The notes under the pieces are model-generated. The model was given only the letters and a program-made list of their open reading frames with translations. It did not search any database and was not told the origin of the DNA. DNA of 59,375 nt from Candidatus Gottesmanbacteria bacterium (GTDB taxonomy: Bacteria > Patescibacteriota > Microgenomatia > UBA10105), in contig JAHFKJ010000006.1 in the NCBI GenBank assembly GCA_023245415.1, forward strand, positions 1-59,375, read 5' to 3'. Positions 17,648 through 24,761 of the stretch are shown one piece after another (positions within the stretch are counted from its first letter, which is position 1; each line of letters begins with the position of its first letter). Position numbers and translations under genes: made by a program.

Positions 17648-17649
17648 GT

Positions 17650-17734
17650 TAAGATATTCAGATACAAAGATACTTAGACATTAAGAACGCGAAAATTCTT
17701 AGTATCTTAATATCCCGATATCTTAGTATCTCAA
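17650..17734. repeat. AT-rich quasi-repeat
   Basis: Short phrases around GATACTTAG / CTTAGTATC recur in direct and inverted orientation (for example AAGATACTTAGACATTAAG against CTTAGTATCTTAATATC). It resembles other low-complexity phrase repeats in this window (upstream of nrdJ, inside tsaD, in the valS leader) but with its own word. It lies between the convergent nuclease and small Cys-rich genes and could act as a weak terminator. Confidence 0.45.
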
Positions 17735-17896
17735 TTATTTCCCCAATTTCTGTTTAATCATTTCGAATATATTTTGCAGTGCTTCGTCTACTGTCTGGTG
17801 AGAAGCATTCGCGGCTTTTTCGATTGTATCGTCTGTAATGTTGTCATTGCTGCCCATGTTGTCTTTGGGATCCATACAGCCACAGTTATAACACAT
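17735..17896 (-). CDS. Small Cys-motif protein (MCYNCGC type)
   Basis: A 53-residue protein beginning M-C-Y-N-C-G-C-M-D-P, with the cysteines all in the first seven residues. Polar and acidic residues follow, then an amphipathic helix (TVDEALQNIFEMIKQKLGK). A strong Shine-Dalgarno AGGAGGTG sits 6 bases upstream of the ATG, one of the best in the window, so the gene is surely translated. Small proteins starting MCYxCGC recur in CPR genomes; their function is unknown. The C-Y-N-C-G-C knot suggests metal binding. Confidence 0.75.
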   Translation of the reverse strand: MCYNCGCMDPKDNMGSNDNITDDTIEKAANASHQTVDEALQNIFEMIKQKLGK

Positions 17897-18056
17897 AATG
17901 TTCACCTCCTATTAAAATCTAAAATTATTTATTTCTATCTGCTGGTATTTAAATCTGAGCCATAAGATCGTAAAAGCCCAAGTTTTTTGTTATTCTCTTA
18001 ATTAAATCTTGCACTTCTCATTCTACATGATATGATGAATCTATCAATAGGGATTT

Positions 18057-18458
18057 ATGATTATGGATCAACAAGACGCTCGTGTAATAAATAAACCTAA
18101 AATTTTATTAGTCGAAGATAATGAGACTTTTCGCAAAGTAGTTAAGAGAACAATGGAGTTGTCAGGATTTGATATTTTTGAAGCTGAAAATGGGCTCAGA
18201 GGTTTAGAAATCGCCCGGGTAAATAAACCAGACCTGATTCTGGTTGATATATATATGCCGGTGATGGACGGGATGTCGATGCTTTCCGAACTTAAAAAAG
18301 ATGAAATCCTCATGAAGATTCCAGTCGTTATGGTGACCAACGTTCAGGAGGAACTTGACAATGCAGTCAAGGCTGGTGCTGAAGAAGCAATTCTTAAATC
18401 TTCACTTACCCCTTCACAAATGGTGGACGTGTGTAAGAAGTATTTGGATTTAAATTAG
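18057..18458 (+). CDS. Stand-alone response regulator receiver domain (CheY-like)
   Basis: 133 residues forming a single REC domain: acidic pocket in LLVEDNE (~18-24), phospho-acceptor aspartate in LILVDIYMPVMDG (~62-74), the conserved Thr/Ser region VVMVTN (~92-97) and the lysine in EEAILKSS (~110-117). No output domain or histidine kinase is nearby. It may act by protein contact. Either the ATG at 18057 or the one at 18063 could be used; an AGGGA lies 9 bases upstream of the first. Its end overlaps the end of valS by 4 bases. Confidence 0.9.
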   Translation: MIMDQQDARVINKPKILLVEDNETFRKVVKRTMELSGFDIFEAENGLRGLEIARVNKPDLILVDIYMPVMDGMSMLSELKKDEILMKIPVVMVTNVQEELDNAVKAGAEEAILKSSLTPSQMVDVCKKYLDLN

Positions 18459-20842
18459 TCTTCACTTCTTGTTGGCCAGGAAGCGGTGATTAATAAATTT
18501 TTCGATTCAATCGGCATTAAGTGCCAAATTTCTTCAGTCACAAACGGCATGAAAGGATGGAGGAGTTTCAGAATCGTGAAATAAATATAGCGCATGACGC
18601 TTAATGTTTTTGCTGTTTCTTCATGTTTTTTCTCCAATTCGTAAGTTCTAATTCGCAATTTTAAATTCTCAAGATACCAATCGGCATATGTATGCCAGGT
18701 GAATTCATACAGCGAACTTGTAGCTTCACCAAAGTTGTAATTATCCAGGGCTTTCGTTACCCGATTGATCTGCATAGTTAGTTGTGAAAGTATGCGTCTG
18801 TCTTGAGGGTGTAAAGTTTTTCGCGCTGCTACTAAATCTTCGTAAAAAGGAATATCCACTGGACTGCCATCTGTGAACTGCATACTTACAAATCTGCCAA
18901 TGTTCCAGAGTTTATTGGAGAAATTGCGATAACCCCGGATGCGTTCTTCCATTTGCTGTTTGGAAATCAACAAATCATTTCCGCTGTCGCGTCCGGCAAG
19001 CAGGGCCATACGCACAGCATCGGCGCCATATTTGGCAATAGCTTCGTTGGGATTAATACCGTTACTTTTGGATTTGCTCATTTTTTGGCCTTTTTCGTCC
19101 CGGAGTACGCCATTTATCAAGGCAACCTGAAAAGGAACCTCATCAGTCAGATACAAGCCGAACATGATCATCCGCGCTACCCATAAAAATAAAATTTCAT
19201 ACGCCGTATTCATAACTGTAGTAGGGTAAAAGTGTTTAAAGTCATTGGTATCTGAGTTTTTTAGCGTATTTACCGGCCATTGTCCTGACGAAAACCAGGT
19301 GTCAAAAGTATCCGGATCCTGAATATATTCATCATCTCCAGCTGGCATATCCTGTGAAACTATTGGAGATTCCAGTACGTCGGTGCGCGACCGCGTGTCG
19401 CCTTTTTTCAATAATTCAAATTCGTGAATCTGTTCAGTCGTCTTTTGTGATGAACGTCCGTACCATACAGGGAGTTGCTGTCCCCACCAGATTTGTCGGG
19501 AAATTGGCCAATCCCGGATATTTTTCATCCAGTTAAAATACATTGCTTCGTATTTCTTAGGAATTATTTTAACCTTGCCGGTTTCAACTGCGGTGGTAGC
19601 ACGTTTTGCTAAAGGCTTAATACTCACGAACCATTGACGCGACACCAGAGGTTCAATTGTAGTGGCACAGCGTTCACAGACAGCCACTTCGTGTTTGAAG
19701 GGGACAATTTTTTCCAGCAAATTATTTTTGGATAAGTATTCGGAAATTAACTGCCGGGCAACTTTAGTTTTTAGTCCTGCCCACTGTCCTGCGTCGCTGG
19801 TAAGCTTTCCATCAAAGTCAATTCCGTTTTTAATCGGGATATTATGTTTTATGGCTACCTGATAGTCCTTGCTGTCATGGGCCGGTGTCAGTTTTACAAC
19901 ACCTGTGCCAAATTTGGGATCTACAAATTCGTCGCCGATGATTTTCATGTCTTTTCCGGTTAAAGGGTTTTTGACATTTTTTCCGATTAAGTGAAGGTTT
20001 TTTTTGTCCGTCGGGTTTACTGCCAGATGTGTATCCAGCCAGATCGGTTCCACCCGAGTCGTGGCAACAATTACATATCCTTCTTCCCATGTTTTGGGGT
20101 ATCTTACAAAATAAAGTTGGTCTTCCTGTTCTTTCCATTCCAGTTCCAGATCAGCTAAAGTGCTCCTACAACGGGGACACCAGTTAACGATGCGAAATCC
20201 GCGATAGACTAATCCTTCACGGTGCATTTTGATAAATGTTTCCAATACCAACTGGGAAATTTGCGGATCCATGGTAAACTTTTCGCGCTGCCAGTCACAG
20301 CTGGCACCCAAAGCTCGGAGTTGATTTTCCATGAGCATTTTGTTATCCATGCAAAACTTATAGCATTGCTTAACAAATTCTTCACGGCCCAGGTCGTAGC
20401 GCGATTTATCCTGTTCCTTCCTGAGTTTTTTTTCAAAAGTAACTTGGGTGAGAATTCCGGCGTGATCTACGCCTGGCAGCCATAAGGTGGGTTCGCCTCG
20501 CATTCGGTGATAGCGGATCAAGGCGTCGGAAACGGCGACAAATATCGCGTGCCCCAGGTGGAGTTCGCCATTGGCATTGGGCGGGGGCATAATAATAGAG
20601 AAAGGTTTACCTTGTTTATCCGCCTCTGGTGGAAGCGAGCCGAAGGGTTTACCGTGAGCGGAGCCGAAGGGTTTACCGTGAGCGGAGCCGAAGGGTTTAC
20701 CGTGAGCGGAGCCGAAGGGTTTACCGTGAGCGGAGCCGAAGGGTTTACCGTGAGCGGAGCCGAAGGGTTTAAATGCTCCTGCCTCTTCCCACATTTTATA
20801 TATGCGGTCTTCAGTAGTTTTGTGGTCGTATGTTTTATCCAT
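18455..20842 (-). CDS. valS: Valyl-tRNA synthetase with an in-frame tandem-repeat insertion
   Basis: 795 residues, class I. The HIGH-type motif is GELHLGHAIF behind PPPNANG (~93-107). KMSKS is exact (EKGQKMSKSKSNG, ~590). The editing-domain block TTRVEPIWLDTHLAVNP and the C-terminal LLHPFMPFVTEEIW are conserved. The enzyme charges tRNA-Val. Residues ~28-71 are an array of GKPFGSAH units encoded by 24-bp DNA repeats just ahead of the HIGH motif. The gene is preceded by a T-box, so it responds to uncharged tRNA-Val. The usual C-terminal coiled-coil is missing, consistent with the short length. Confidence 0.95.
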   Translation of the reverse strand: MDKTYDHKTTEDRIYKMWEEAGAFKPFGSAHGKPFGSAHGKPFGSAHGKPFGSAHGKPFGSAHGKPFGSLPPEADKQGKPFSIIMPPPNANGELHLGHAIFVAVSDALIRYHRMRGEPTLWLPGVDHAGILTQVTFEKKLRKEQDKSRYDLGREEFVKQCYKFCMDNKMLMENQLRALGASCDWQREKFTMDPQISQLVLETFIKMHREGLVYRGFRIVNWCPRCRSTLADLELEWKEQEDQLYFVRYPKTWEEGYVIVATTRVEPIWLDTHLAVNPTDKKNLHLIGKNVKNPLTGKDMKIIGDEFVDPKFGTGVVKLTPAHDSKDYQVAIKHNIPIKNGIDFDGKLTSDAGQWAGLKTKVARQLISEYLSKNNLLEKIVPFKHEVAVCERCATTIEPLVSRQWFVSIKPLAKRATTAVETGKVKIIPKKYEAMYFNWMKNIRDWPISRQIWWGQQLPVWYGRSSQKTTEQIHEFELLKKGDTRSRTDVLESPIVSQDMPAGDDEYIQDPDTFDTWFSSGQWPVNTLKNSDTNDFKHFYPTTVMNTAYEILFLWVARMIMFGLYLTDEVPFQVALINGVLRDEKGQKMSKSKSNGINPNEAIAKYGADAVRMALLAGRDSGNDLLISKQQMEERIRGYRNFSNKLWNIGRFVSMQFTDGSPVDIPFYEDLVAARKTLHPQDRRILSQLTMQINRVTKALDNYNFGEATSSLYEFTWHTYADWYLENLKLRIRTYELEKKHEETAKTLSVMRYIYFTILKLLHPFMPFVTEEIWHLMPIESKNLLITASWPTRSED
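20639..20770. repeat. 24-bp tandem repeat inside valS (5.5 units)
   Basis: Five full 24-bp units start at 20639, 20663, 20687, 20711 and 20735, and a 12-base partial unit ends at 20770. The units are identical as far as I can read. On the coding strand each encodes the eight residues G-K-P-F-G-S-A-H. The unit length is a multiple of three, so copy-number changes keep the frame. The identity of the units points to recent expansion. Words related to GKPF border it on both sides (FKPFG before, QGKPFSI after), which may have seeded it. Confidence 0.95.
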
Positions 20843-20878
20843 AAAAAAACCGTCCTGCCTTAAAAAGCTAAAGGACGG
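20843..20878 (-). terminator. T-box terminator hairpin abutting the valS start codon
   Basis: On the minus strand CCGTCCT (20878-20872) pairs with AGGACGG (20856-20850) around a 15-base loop, followed by seven T (20849-20843). The valS ATG begins at the next base (20842). No ribosome-binding site fits between the U tract and the start codon. Confidence 0.85.
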
Positions 20879-21092
20879 AAAGTTTTACCTTTTTCCGTGG
20901 TACCACCTTCATTTAGCGTTTAGGAATTAGAAATTAGAATTTAGAAATTAAACAAATTTCTTTACGCTAAGTTCTAAGCGCTCTCATTTACAGTTTTTAC
21001 GGGCTTACCCGGTCTGCCTTACTAATTAAATAAAATGTTCTGACAAACAGCTCCCTGGTGACTGGCCAAGTAATAACGCTTTTATTTACTTA
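20843..21092 (-). promoter_or_regulatory. T-box riboswitch controlling valS
   Basis: The minus strand carries the T-box core AAGGTGGTACCACGG (20909-20895), the sequence that pairs with the tRNA acceptor end. It is followed by a terminator hairpin. Upstream lies a stem-I region beginning near AAGCG (~21080) and closing near GAGCGCTT (~20977). A GTA triplet at 20991-20989 is a candidate valine specifier. Between stem I and the core, the segment ~20960-20925 is an AT-rich quasi-repeat (TTTCTAAATTCTAATTTC) that looks inserted. Uncharged tRNA-Val would block termination and raise valS expression. The core is certain; stem I and the specifier are inferred. Confidence 0.85.
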
Positions 21093-21096
21093 AGTT

Positions 21097-21124
21097 ATTA
21101 TAGCTTCTTTCAGAAAGATGTCAA
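21097..21124 (-). promoter_or_regulatory. valS promoter
   Basis: Minus-strand -35 TTGACA (21124-21119), 16-base spacer, -10 TATAAT (21102-21097). Transcription would start near 21090 and give a leader of about 250 bases holding the T-box. Confidence 0.7.
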
Positions 21125-21135
21125 AAAAACTAAAG

Positions 21136-21558
21136 TTATACCTTCAATTTATATCTTTTGACGTAAGTTCCACCTGTTTTGAGAGATACGGTGACCGTAA
21201 GCGAAGCATTTTTAATATTGTAGTGCGGTGTACAGACGCCTTTACTGCAGGTACCAAAATAAAGATCCCGGCTGTCGGTTGAAGAGCTTGGAGTAATTGA
21301 ACCGACTGCACCCTGTTCAATTCCACTGGCAGAATAACTTAGCGTATAAGACACTTTTGCAACTTTATCAAGATTTGATAAAGTAAGGATGATACTATTG
21401 GTATTGCGGGAGAGTTTGGCAGATGAATAAGCGACACCTTTGCCTGCAGTTGAAGTTGACCGCACGCGGATTTTGGCAGCTTGAATGGGGGCAGGTGTAA
21501 GATGAACAAGTAATATTAATAATAAGCAGATAAGAATTGCGCTGCGCAGAAACTTCAT
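21136..21558 (-). CDS. Small secreted protein of unknown function
   Basis: 140 residues from the ATG at 21558. The N-terminus MKFLRSAILICLLLILLVHLTP followed by APIQAAK is a clear Sec signal peptide with an A-x-A-like cleavage site near residue 28. The mature part is Ser/Thr-rich with beta character and one cysteine pair (FGTCSKGVCTPHY). A minus-strand TATAAT (21571-21566) ends 7 bases before this ATG, which decides the start over in-frame ATGs farther upstream. No family recognised. Confidence 0.6.
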   Translation of the reverse strand: MKFLRSAILICLLLILLVHLTPAPIQAAKIRVRSTSTAGKGVAYSSAKLSRNTNSIILTLSNLDKVAKVSYTLSYSASGIEQGAVGSITPSSSTDSRDLYFGTCSKGVCTPHYNIKNASLTVTVSLKTGGTYVKRYKLKV

Positions 21559-21565
21559 AAAATGA

Positions 21566-21590
21566 ATTATAGCAAATCTCATGCTATACT
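21566..21590. promoter_or_regulatory. Back-to-back extended -10 promoters
   Basis: Two TGCTATAxT elements face outwards: TATAAT on minus at 21571-21566 for the gene starting at 21558, and TATACT on plus at 21585-21590 for the gene starting at 21599. Each start codon is 7-8 bases past its -10, so both mRNAs should be leaderless. The whole intergenic space is 40 bases. Confidence 0.6.
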
Positions 21591-21598
21591 TCCTTATT

Positions 21599-22237
21599 AT
21601 GCAAAAGAAACCGATAATAGCTGTTTTCATTGCTATTTTAGTCATTTTAATAGGAACTGGAGTGTGGGTATGGAAAAGGAAATTTCAAACCTCTGCGATT
21701 CCTTCTTCTTTACAGGAAACATCTGTAAAAGCTTCTCCAAATATTTCCCAGAATTTCGTCACTTGGAAAGACCAGTTAAATTTCAGCTTTGATTATCCCC
21801 AAGATGCTAAAATCGATAAACATGATGAGGACCAGGATAATTATGCGCATGTAGAATTGACACAAAAAGATCACCCGGGAAGTTTGATTGTCTGGGCCAA
21901 AGATCCGCCCAAAAGTAAAACCGGAAAAATTGTAACTTCAGCAATGGAATGGATTGACGCACAAGACGATCTTAAAGACGCATTGGTAATTGATACGACG
22001 TGGGGTGAGCAAAAAGCGAAAAAAGTCAAAGTGACGAGTCTCAAGTCAAAGTTCTATGTAGTTGCATATTATGACGGACTAATTTACTACATCGAAACAG
22101 ATTTGAAAGATAGCGATTATTGGAGCGCAGTTTCTGAAAAAGTAGTAAGTAGTTTTGCTTTTACGCCAAAAGCTGCGTCAGCAGATGAAGGTGGGGGAGA
22201 AACTCAAGCAGTAGATGAGGAAGAAGTGGTGGAGTGA
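21599..22237 (+). CDS. Membrane-anchored protein of unknown function
   Basis: 212 residues from the ATG at 21599, chosen because TATACT ends 8 bases upstream; an in-frame ATG at 21581 overlaps the promoter. A signal/anchor helix (IIAVFIAILVILIGTGVWVW, ~5-24) precedes a soluble part. That part includes WKDQLNFSFDYPQDAKIDK, a pattern resembling PsbP-like or DUF-type lipoprotein domains that begin with SFDYP. The C-terminus is acidic (GGGETQAVDEEEVVE). No enzyme motif seen. Confidence 0.6.
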   Translation: MQKKPIIAVFIAILVILIGTGVWVWKRKFQTSAIPSSLQETSVKASPNISQNFVTWKDQLNFSFDYPQDAKIDKHDEDQDNYAHVELTQKDHPGSLIVWAKDPPKSKTGKIVTSAMEWIDAQDDLKDALVIDTTWGEQKAKKVKVTSLKSKFYVVAYYDGLIYYIETDLKDSDYWSAVSEKVVSSFAFTPKAASADEGGGETQAVDEEEVVE

Positions 22238-22660
22238 TTATTTTAAAATCTTAAATCCCATCTGCTCAAAATGGTCGTCAAAGGTAAAAACTGTTGATAT
22301 TTTCAGTTCTTTCATGACGACAAAACTCGTACAATCAGTAAACGACCACTGTTTATCCTTATTAAAGCGTTGAAACACTTTTACTGCTTGCAAAAACAAA
22401 TTATTGTTCATCCAAATGAGTTGAATCGGAGTATTAATTTGTAAAATCCAATCCAATAAAGAACTTGAGTATCGAAAACCACTTTTTACACTAGTAATTA
22501 AATGTGTAGTTGATTCGTCAATGACATAGTCTGTAGTTATAATGTTGGATTTTATTTTTATTGATTTGGAGAGTAATTTCAGTGCAGATTGATGCTTTTG
22601 ATCACGCGGGCTCATGATTGCTACAAGAGCTACTGAATCAATAAAAATTGATGTGGTCAT
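22238..22660 (-). CDS. PIN-domain toxin, locus 2
   Basis: 140 residues with PIN acidic residues: D8 in IFIDSVAL, E49 in YVIDESTTH, D111 in WSFTDCTSFVVM and D130/D131 in FTFDDHFEQMGF. The SFTDCTSF and FDDHF blocks are typical of the PIN subgroup paired with ribbon-helix-helix antitoxins. It overlaps the antitoxin gene by 4 bases (ATGA). Confidence 0.88.
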   Translation of the reverse strand: MTTSIFIDSVALVAIMSPRDQKHQSALKLLSKSIKIKSNIITTDYVIDESTTHLITSVKSGFRYSSSLLDWILQINTPIQLIWMNNNLFLQAVKVFQRFNKDKQWSFTDCTSFVVMKELKISTVFTFDDHFEQMGFKILK

Positions 22661-22968
22661 GCAATTTTCTTTTTCGGGGCACCATACAAATAATGGTCAA
22701 GATTTATGGAACCGTCAGTTGGATCATCAGGTGAGCCATATTTTCTATCGATTTTTTCTGCTTTTTTTGCTAGTTCCAGCAGAGATTGTATTCCAGTTAG
22801 TCTTTTTGATTTACTTTTTTTTCTTGTTTGGATACGTTTTTCCACTTTCACTTTTTCCACGACAAACCGTCTGACAAGCGATGACATGGATTCATTCGTC
22901 ATCTGGGAAATATATTCCAGATCACGTTTAGTTTCAACATCAAGCAGTATTTGGGCGCGTGTCAACAT
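22657..22968 (-). CDS. Ribbon-helix-helix antitoxin, locus 2
   Basis: 103 residues from the ATG at 22968. The N-terminus TRAQILLDVETKRDLEYISQMTNESMSSLVRRFV fits a MetJ/Arc-type RHH domain (one strand, two helices). A lysine-rich linker and acidic C-terminal tail follow. A TACTAT hexamer ends 7 bases before this ATG and TTGACA lies upstream within the end of tsaD (23006-23001), so the transcript should be nearly leaderless and the ATG at 22989 is unlikely. It is coupled to the toxin by ATGA. Confidence 0.78.
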   Translation of the reverse strand: MLTRAQILLDVETKRDLEYISQMTNESMSSLVRRFVVEKVKVEKRIQTRKKSKSKRLTGIQSLLELAKKAEKIDRKYGSPDDPTDGSINLDHYLYGAPKKKIA

Positions 22969-23002
22969 ATACACAATAGTATTACACAACTATGCGTTTT
23001 TG

Positions 23003-24115
23003 TCAAAAATCCACAATTTCGACTGACAAATCCGGTTGAGCTTCAACTTTTCTCCAATCCACAGAATTCCTGTGAAAATAGGCGTATGCGCCGATGTAGA
23101 CGGCGTTGTCGGTACAGAGTTGCACCGGGGGTACGAATAACTTAATCGATGATAAGTGATATGTGACAAGTGACAAGTTAAACTGCTCACGTAATCTCAG
23201 ATTTGAAGCAACGCCGCCTGAAAGAAGGATTGACTTAGCGTTATATTTTTGAGCAGCTTTAAGTGTTTTTTGTACTAATACGTCAGTAATTGCTTCCTGA
23301 ATTTCGTAAGCAAAAGCGGAAACTAGTTGTAAGTTGTCAGTTGTAAGTTGTGGGTTAGAAACATATTTATTCCAATCACGTGCTACAGCAGTTTTAAGAC
23401 CGGAAAAGGAAAAATTAAGCGAGTCATCATGTAGCATAGGCCGCGGAAATTTAACTGTGAACGATGAACTATGAACATTGAACTTACATGCTGTTTCCTG
23501 TATAGCCAATCCGCCGCGGTTGCCAAAGCCTAAGAGCCGGGCAGTTTTGTCAAAACATTCGCCTGCTGCATCATCCAAAGTTCCGCCCAGCCATTTCAAA
23601 TTTTTGGTTGATTCCATCAAATATAATTCTGTATGACCGCCGGAAACGACGAGAGAAATGGCGGGGAAAACTATTTGTTTGTGGTCCCTCGACTGCGGGA
23701 CGTACCGAATGGTACATCCCTGCGCTCGGGAGGAATTTTGTCCTTCGACTACGTTCGGGACAAAATTCGCATACATGTGGGCCAGGACATGATTGACGGG
23801 AATCAGGGGTTTGTTCCAGACAAAGGCCAAAGTTTTCGCAGTTTCTACACCAATTAAAAGCGAACCGATTAACCCGGGGCCAATTGTTACGGCAATTGCA
23901 TCTATATCATCTTTGGTAAACCCAAACATGCCTTCGGTTAAAACCGGAATCATGTACTCAACTTGATTGCGCGCGGCAACTTCCGGAACCACCCCGCCGT
24001 ACTTTTCGTGAACTTGGGTAGAAGAGGTGAGAGTATTGGTTAAAATTGTAGTACCATTCTCTACAATTGCCACAGCAGTTTCATCACAACTTGTTTCTAT
24101 TGCCAGTATTTTCAT
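23003..24115 (-). CDS. tsaD: tRNA N6-adenosine threonylcarbamoyltransferase
   Basis: 370 residues, an ASKHA-fold protein. Recognisable blocks are ILAIETSCDETAVAIV at the start, GGVVPEVAARNQ (~40), the metal-binding HVLAHMYAN (~108-116), SLVVSGGHTEL (~152), AGECFDKTARLLG (~185), LSGGVASNLRLREQF (~297) and PPVQLCTDNAVYIGAYAY (~330). It transfers threonylcarbamoyl to A37 of tRNAs. Three stretches look foreign: after HMYANF (~118-147), near residues 258-270 (NPQLTTDNLQLVS), and near 312-323 (SLVTYHLSS). All keep the frame and fall between conserved blocks. Confidence 0.95.
   Translation of the reverse strand: MKILAIETSCDETAVAIVENGTTILTNTLTSSTQVHEKYGGVVPEVAARNQVEYMIPVLTEGMFGFTKDDIDAIAVTIGPGLIGSLLIGVETAKTLAFVWNKPLIPVNHVLAHMYANFVPNVVEGQNSSRAQGCTIRYVPQSRDHKQIVFPAISLVVSGGHTELYLMESTKNLKWLGGTLDDAAGECFDKTARLLGFGNRGGLAIQETACKFNVHSSSFTVKFPRPMLHDDSLNFSFSGLKTAVARDWNKYVSNPQLTTDNLQLVSAFAYEIQEAITDVLVQKTLKAAQKYNAKSILLSGGVASNLRLREQFNLSLVTYHLSSIKLFVPPVQLCTDNAVYIGAYAYFHRNSVDWRKVEAQPDLSVEIVDF
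23151..23180. repeat. Phrase repeat inserted in frame in tsaD (C-terminal)
   Basis: The words GATAAGTGAT, ATGTGACAAG and TGACAAGTTA follow one another, the same TGACAAGT/ATAAGTGAC vocabulary seen upstream of nrdJ (56235-56327). Translated within tsaD as LSLVTYHLSS, between the conserved RLREQF and PPVQLCTDNA blocks. Confidence 0.6.
23323..23355. repeat. Phrase repeat inserted in frame in tsaD (middle)
   Basis: AGTTGTAAGTTGTCAGTTGTAAGTTGT: the 8-base word AGTTGTAA occurs twice with an intervening TTGTCAG. In the TsaD protein it reads PQLTTDNLQLV, in a region where family members have only a short loop. Confidence 0.6.
23683..23768. repeat. Compound palindromic repeat inserted in frame in tsaD (N-terminal half)
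   Basis: Three hairpins in a row: GTCCC/GGGAC (23684-23701), GTACC-GAAT-GGTAC (23702-23715), and an 11-base perfect arm pair GAATTTTGTCC / GGACAAAATTC (23733-23768). It encodes about 28 extra residues (EGQNSSRAQGCTIRYV, then PQSRDH) between HMYANF and FPAISLVVSGGH. TsaD proteins normally have a short loop here. Confidence 0.75.
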
Positions 24116-24117
24116 AA

Positions 24118-24160
24118 CGCATATTTCCTCACCTTAGGATAAGGGGAGGTGAGGAGGGGT
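24118..24160. repeat. Palindrome at the 3' edge of the DUF559 gene
   Basis: CCTCACCTTAGGATAAGGGGAGGTGAGG forms a hairpin (CCTCACC / GGTGAGG). It overlaps the last codons of the DUF559 gene and reaches the tsaD start. A related palindrome lies on the gene's other side (24514-24546). Confidence 0.65.
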
Positions 24161-24511
24161 TACGAATTTTAGAATTTCTTCGCATACCCCCGACATGTTA
24201 TTTAAGACTTCATTATTCCAAAATCGAATAACTTTAATTCCATGGTTTTTTAAATATTCAGATCTCATTAAATCTTGAATTTTTTTCTCGCTTTCATTGT
24301 GTTGTCCACCGTCTATTTCTATAGCTAATTTGTATTTTGAACAATAAAAATCAAGTATATATAGACCAAATCCAAATTGTCGTAAGAATCTCGTATTATT
24401 GATTTGTTTACCTCTAAGTTTTGACCAAAGTAATCTTTCTGCGTCAGTACAATTTTTCCTTAACTGTTTTCTTCTAATTTTAAATTCTGGTGAATTTACT
24501 AAATATTTCAT
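24134..24511 (-). CDS. DUF559 endonuclease-like protein
   Basis: 125 residues of the DUF559 family, a restriction-endonuclease-like fold related to Vsr. Visible marks are TDAERLLWSKLRGKQI (~22-37), FLRQFGFGLYILDFYCSKYKLAIEIDGGQH (~43-73) with the D...E-x-D catalytic core, and KVIRFWNNEVLNN (~93-105). The C-terminus (TPPHLPLS) is encoded by the flanking palindrome. The gene sits between two related palindromes and replaces the end of a decayed gene, as if the unit inserted as a block. Whether it moves itself or repairs DNA is unknown. Confidence 0.85.
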   Translation of the reverse strand: MKYLVNSPEFKIRRKQLRKNCTDAERLLWSKLRGKQINNTRFLRQFGFGLYILDFYCSKYKLAIEIDGGQHNESEKKIQDLMRSEYLKNHGIKVIRFWNNEVLNNMSGVCEEILKFVTPPHLPLS

Positions 24512-24513
24512 AA

Positions 24514-24546
24514 CTCACCCTAACCCTCTCTTATCTTAAGAGAGGA
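24514..24546. repeat. Palindrome at the 5' edge of the DUF559 gene
   Basis: CTCACCCTAACCCTCTCTTATCTTAAGAGAGG holds a CCTCTCTTA/TAAGAGAGG hairpin and begins with the CTCACC word shared with the palindrome on the other side of the gene. Confidence 0.65.
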
Positions 24547-24571
24547 ACTATGCCAATTATTAATTACTTTT

Positions 24572-24760
24572 TTATTTTTCAACTAAAAATCCTACCTTCC
24601 GGATTCCAAAGCGAGTTACGACATTAAAATATATTACAGGATCTGGAAGTTTACTCAAAATAAGGTATTTATAATGATAGGGAAAAGCAAATTTAGTAAG
24701 CACTGATTTGTTTAAATCTCTCGATTGGATCCAGGAATAAGCAGATTGAGGGATCAACAC
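24572..24760 (-). pseudogene. Truncated retropepsin-like gene (N-terminal fragment)
   Basis: A 62-codon frame. Its C-terminal half (FAFPYHYKY, then LPDPVIYFNVVTRFGIRKVGFLVEK) resembles the start of retropepsin-like aspartic protease domains. In those the strand VGFLV would be followed by the catalytic D-S-G-A motif. Here it stops just before that motif, about 25 bases from the DUF559 palindrome. I read it as a gene cut by insertion of the DUF559 unit. The family assignment is an inference from a short match. Confidence 0.4.
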
Positions 24761-24761
24761 T

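Noticed and set aside
20639-20770. CRISPR-like array
   Set aside because: Units are directly adjacent without spacers and lie in frame in valS.
20507-20863. Plus-strand 118-codon frame with EGFTVSGA repeats
   Set aside because: It is the complement of the valS tandem repeat, with no ribosome-binding site; the minus strand holds a complete ValRS.
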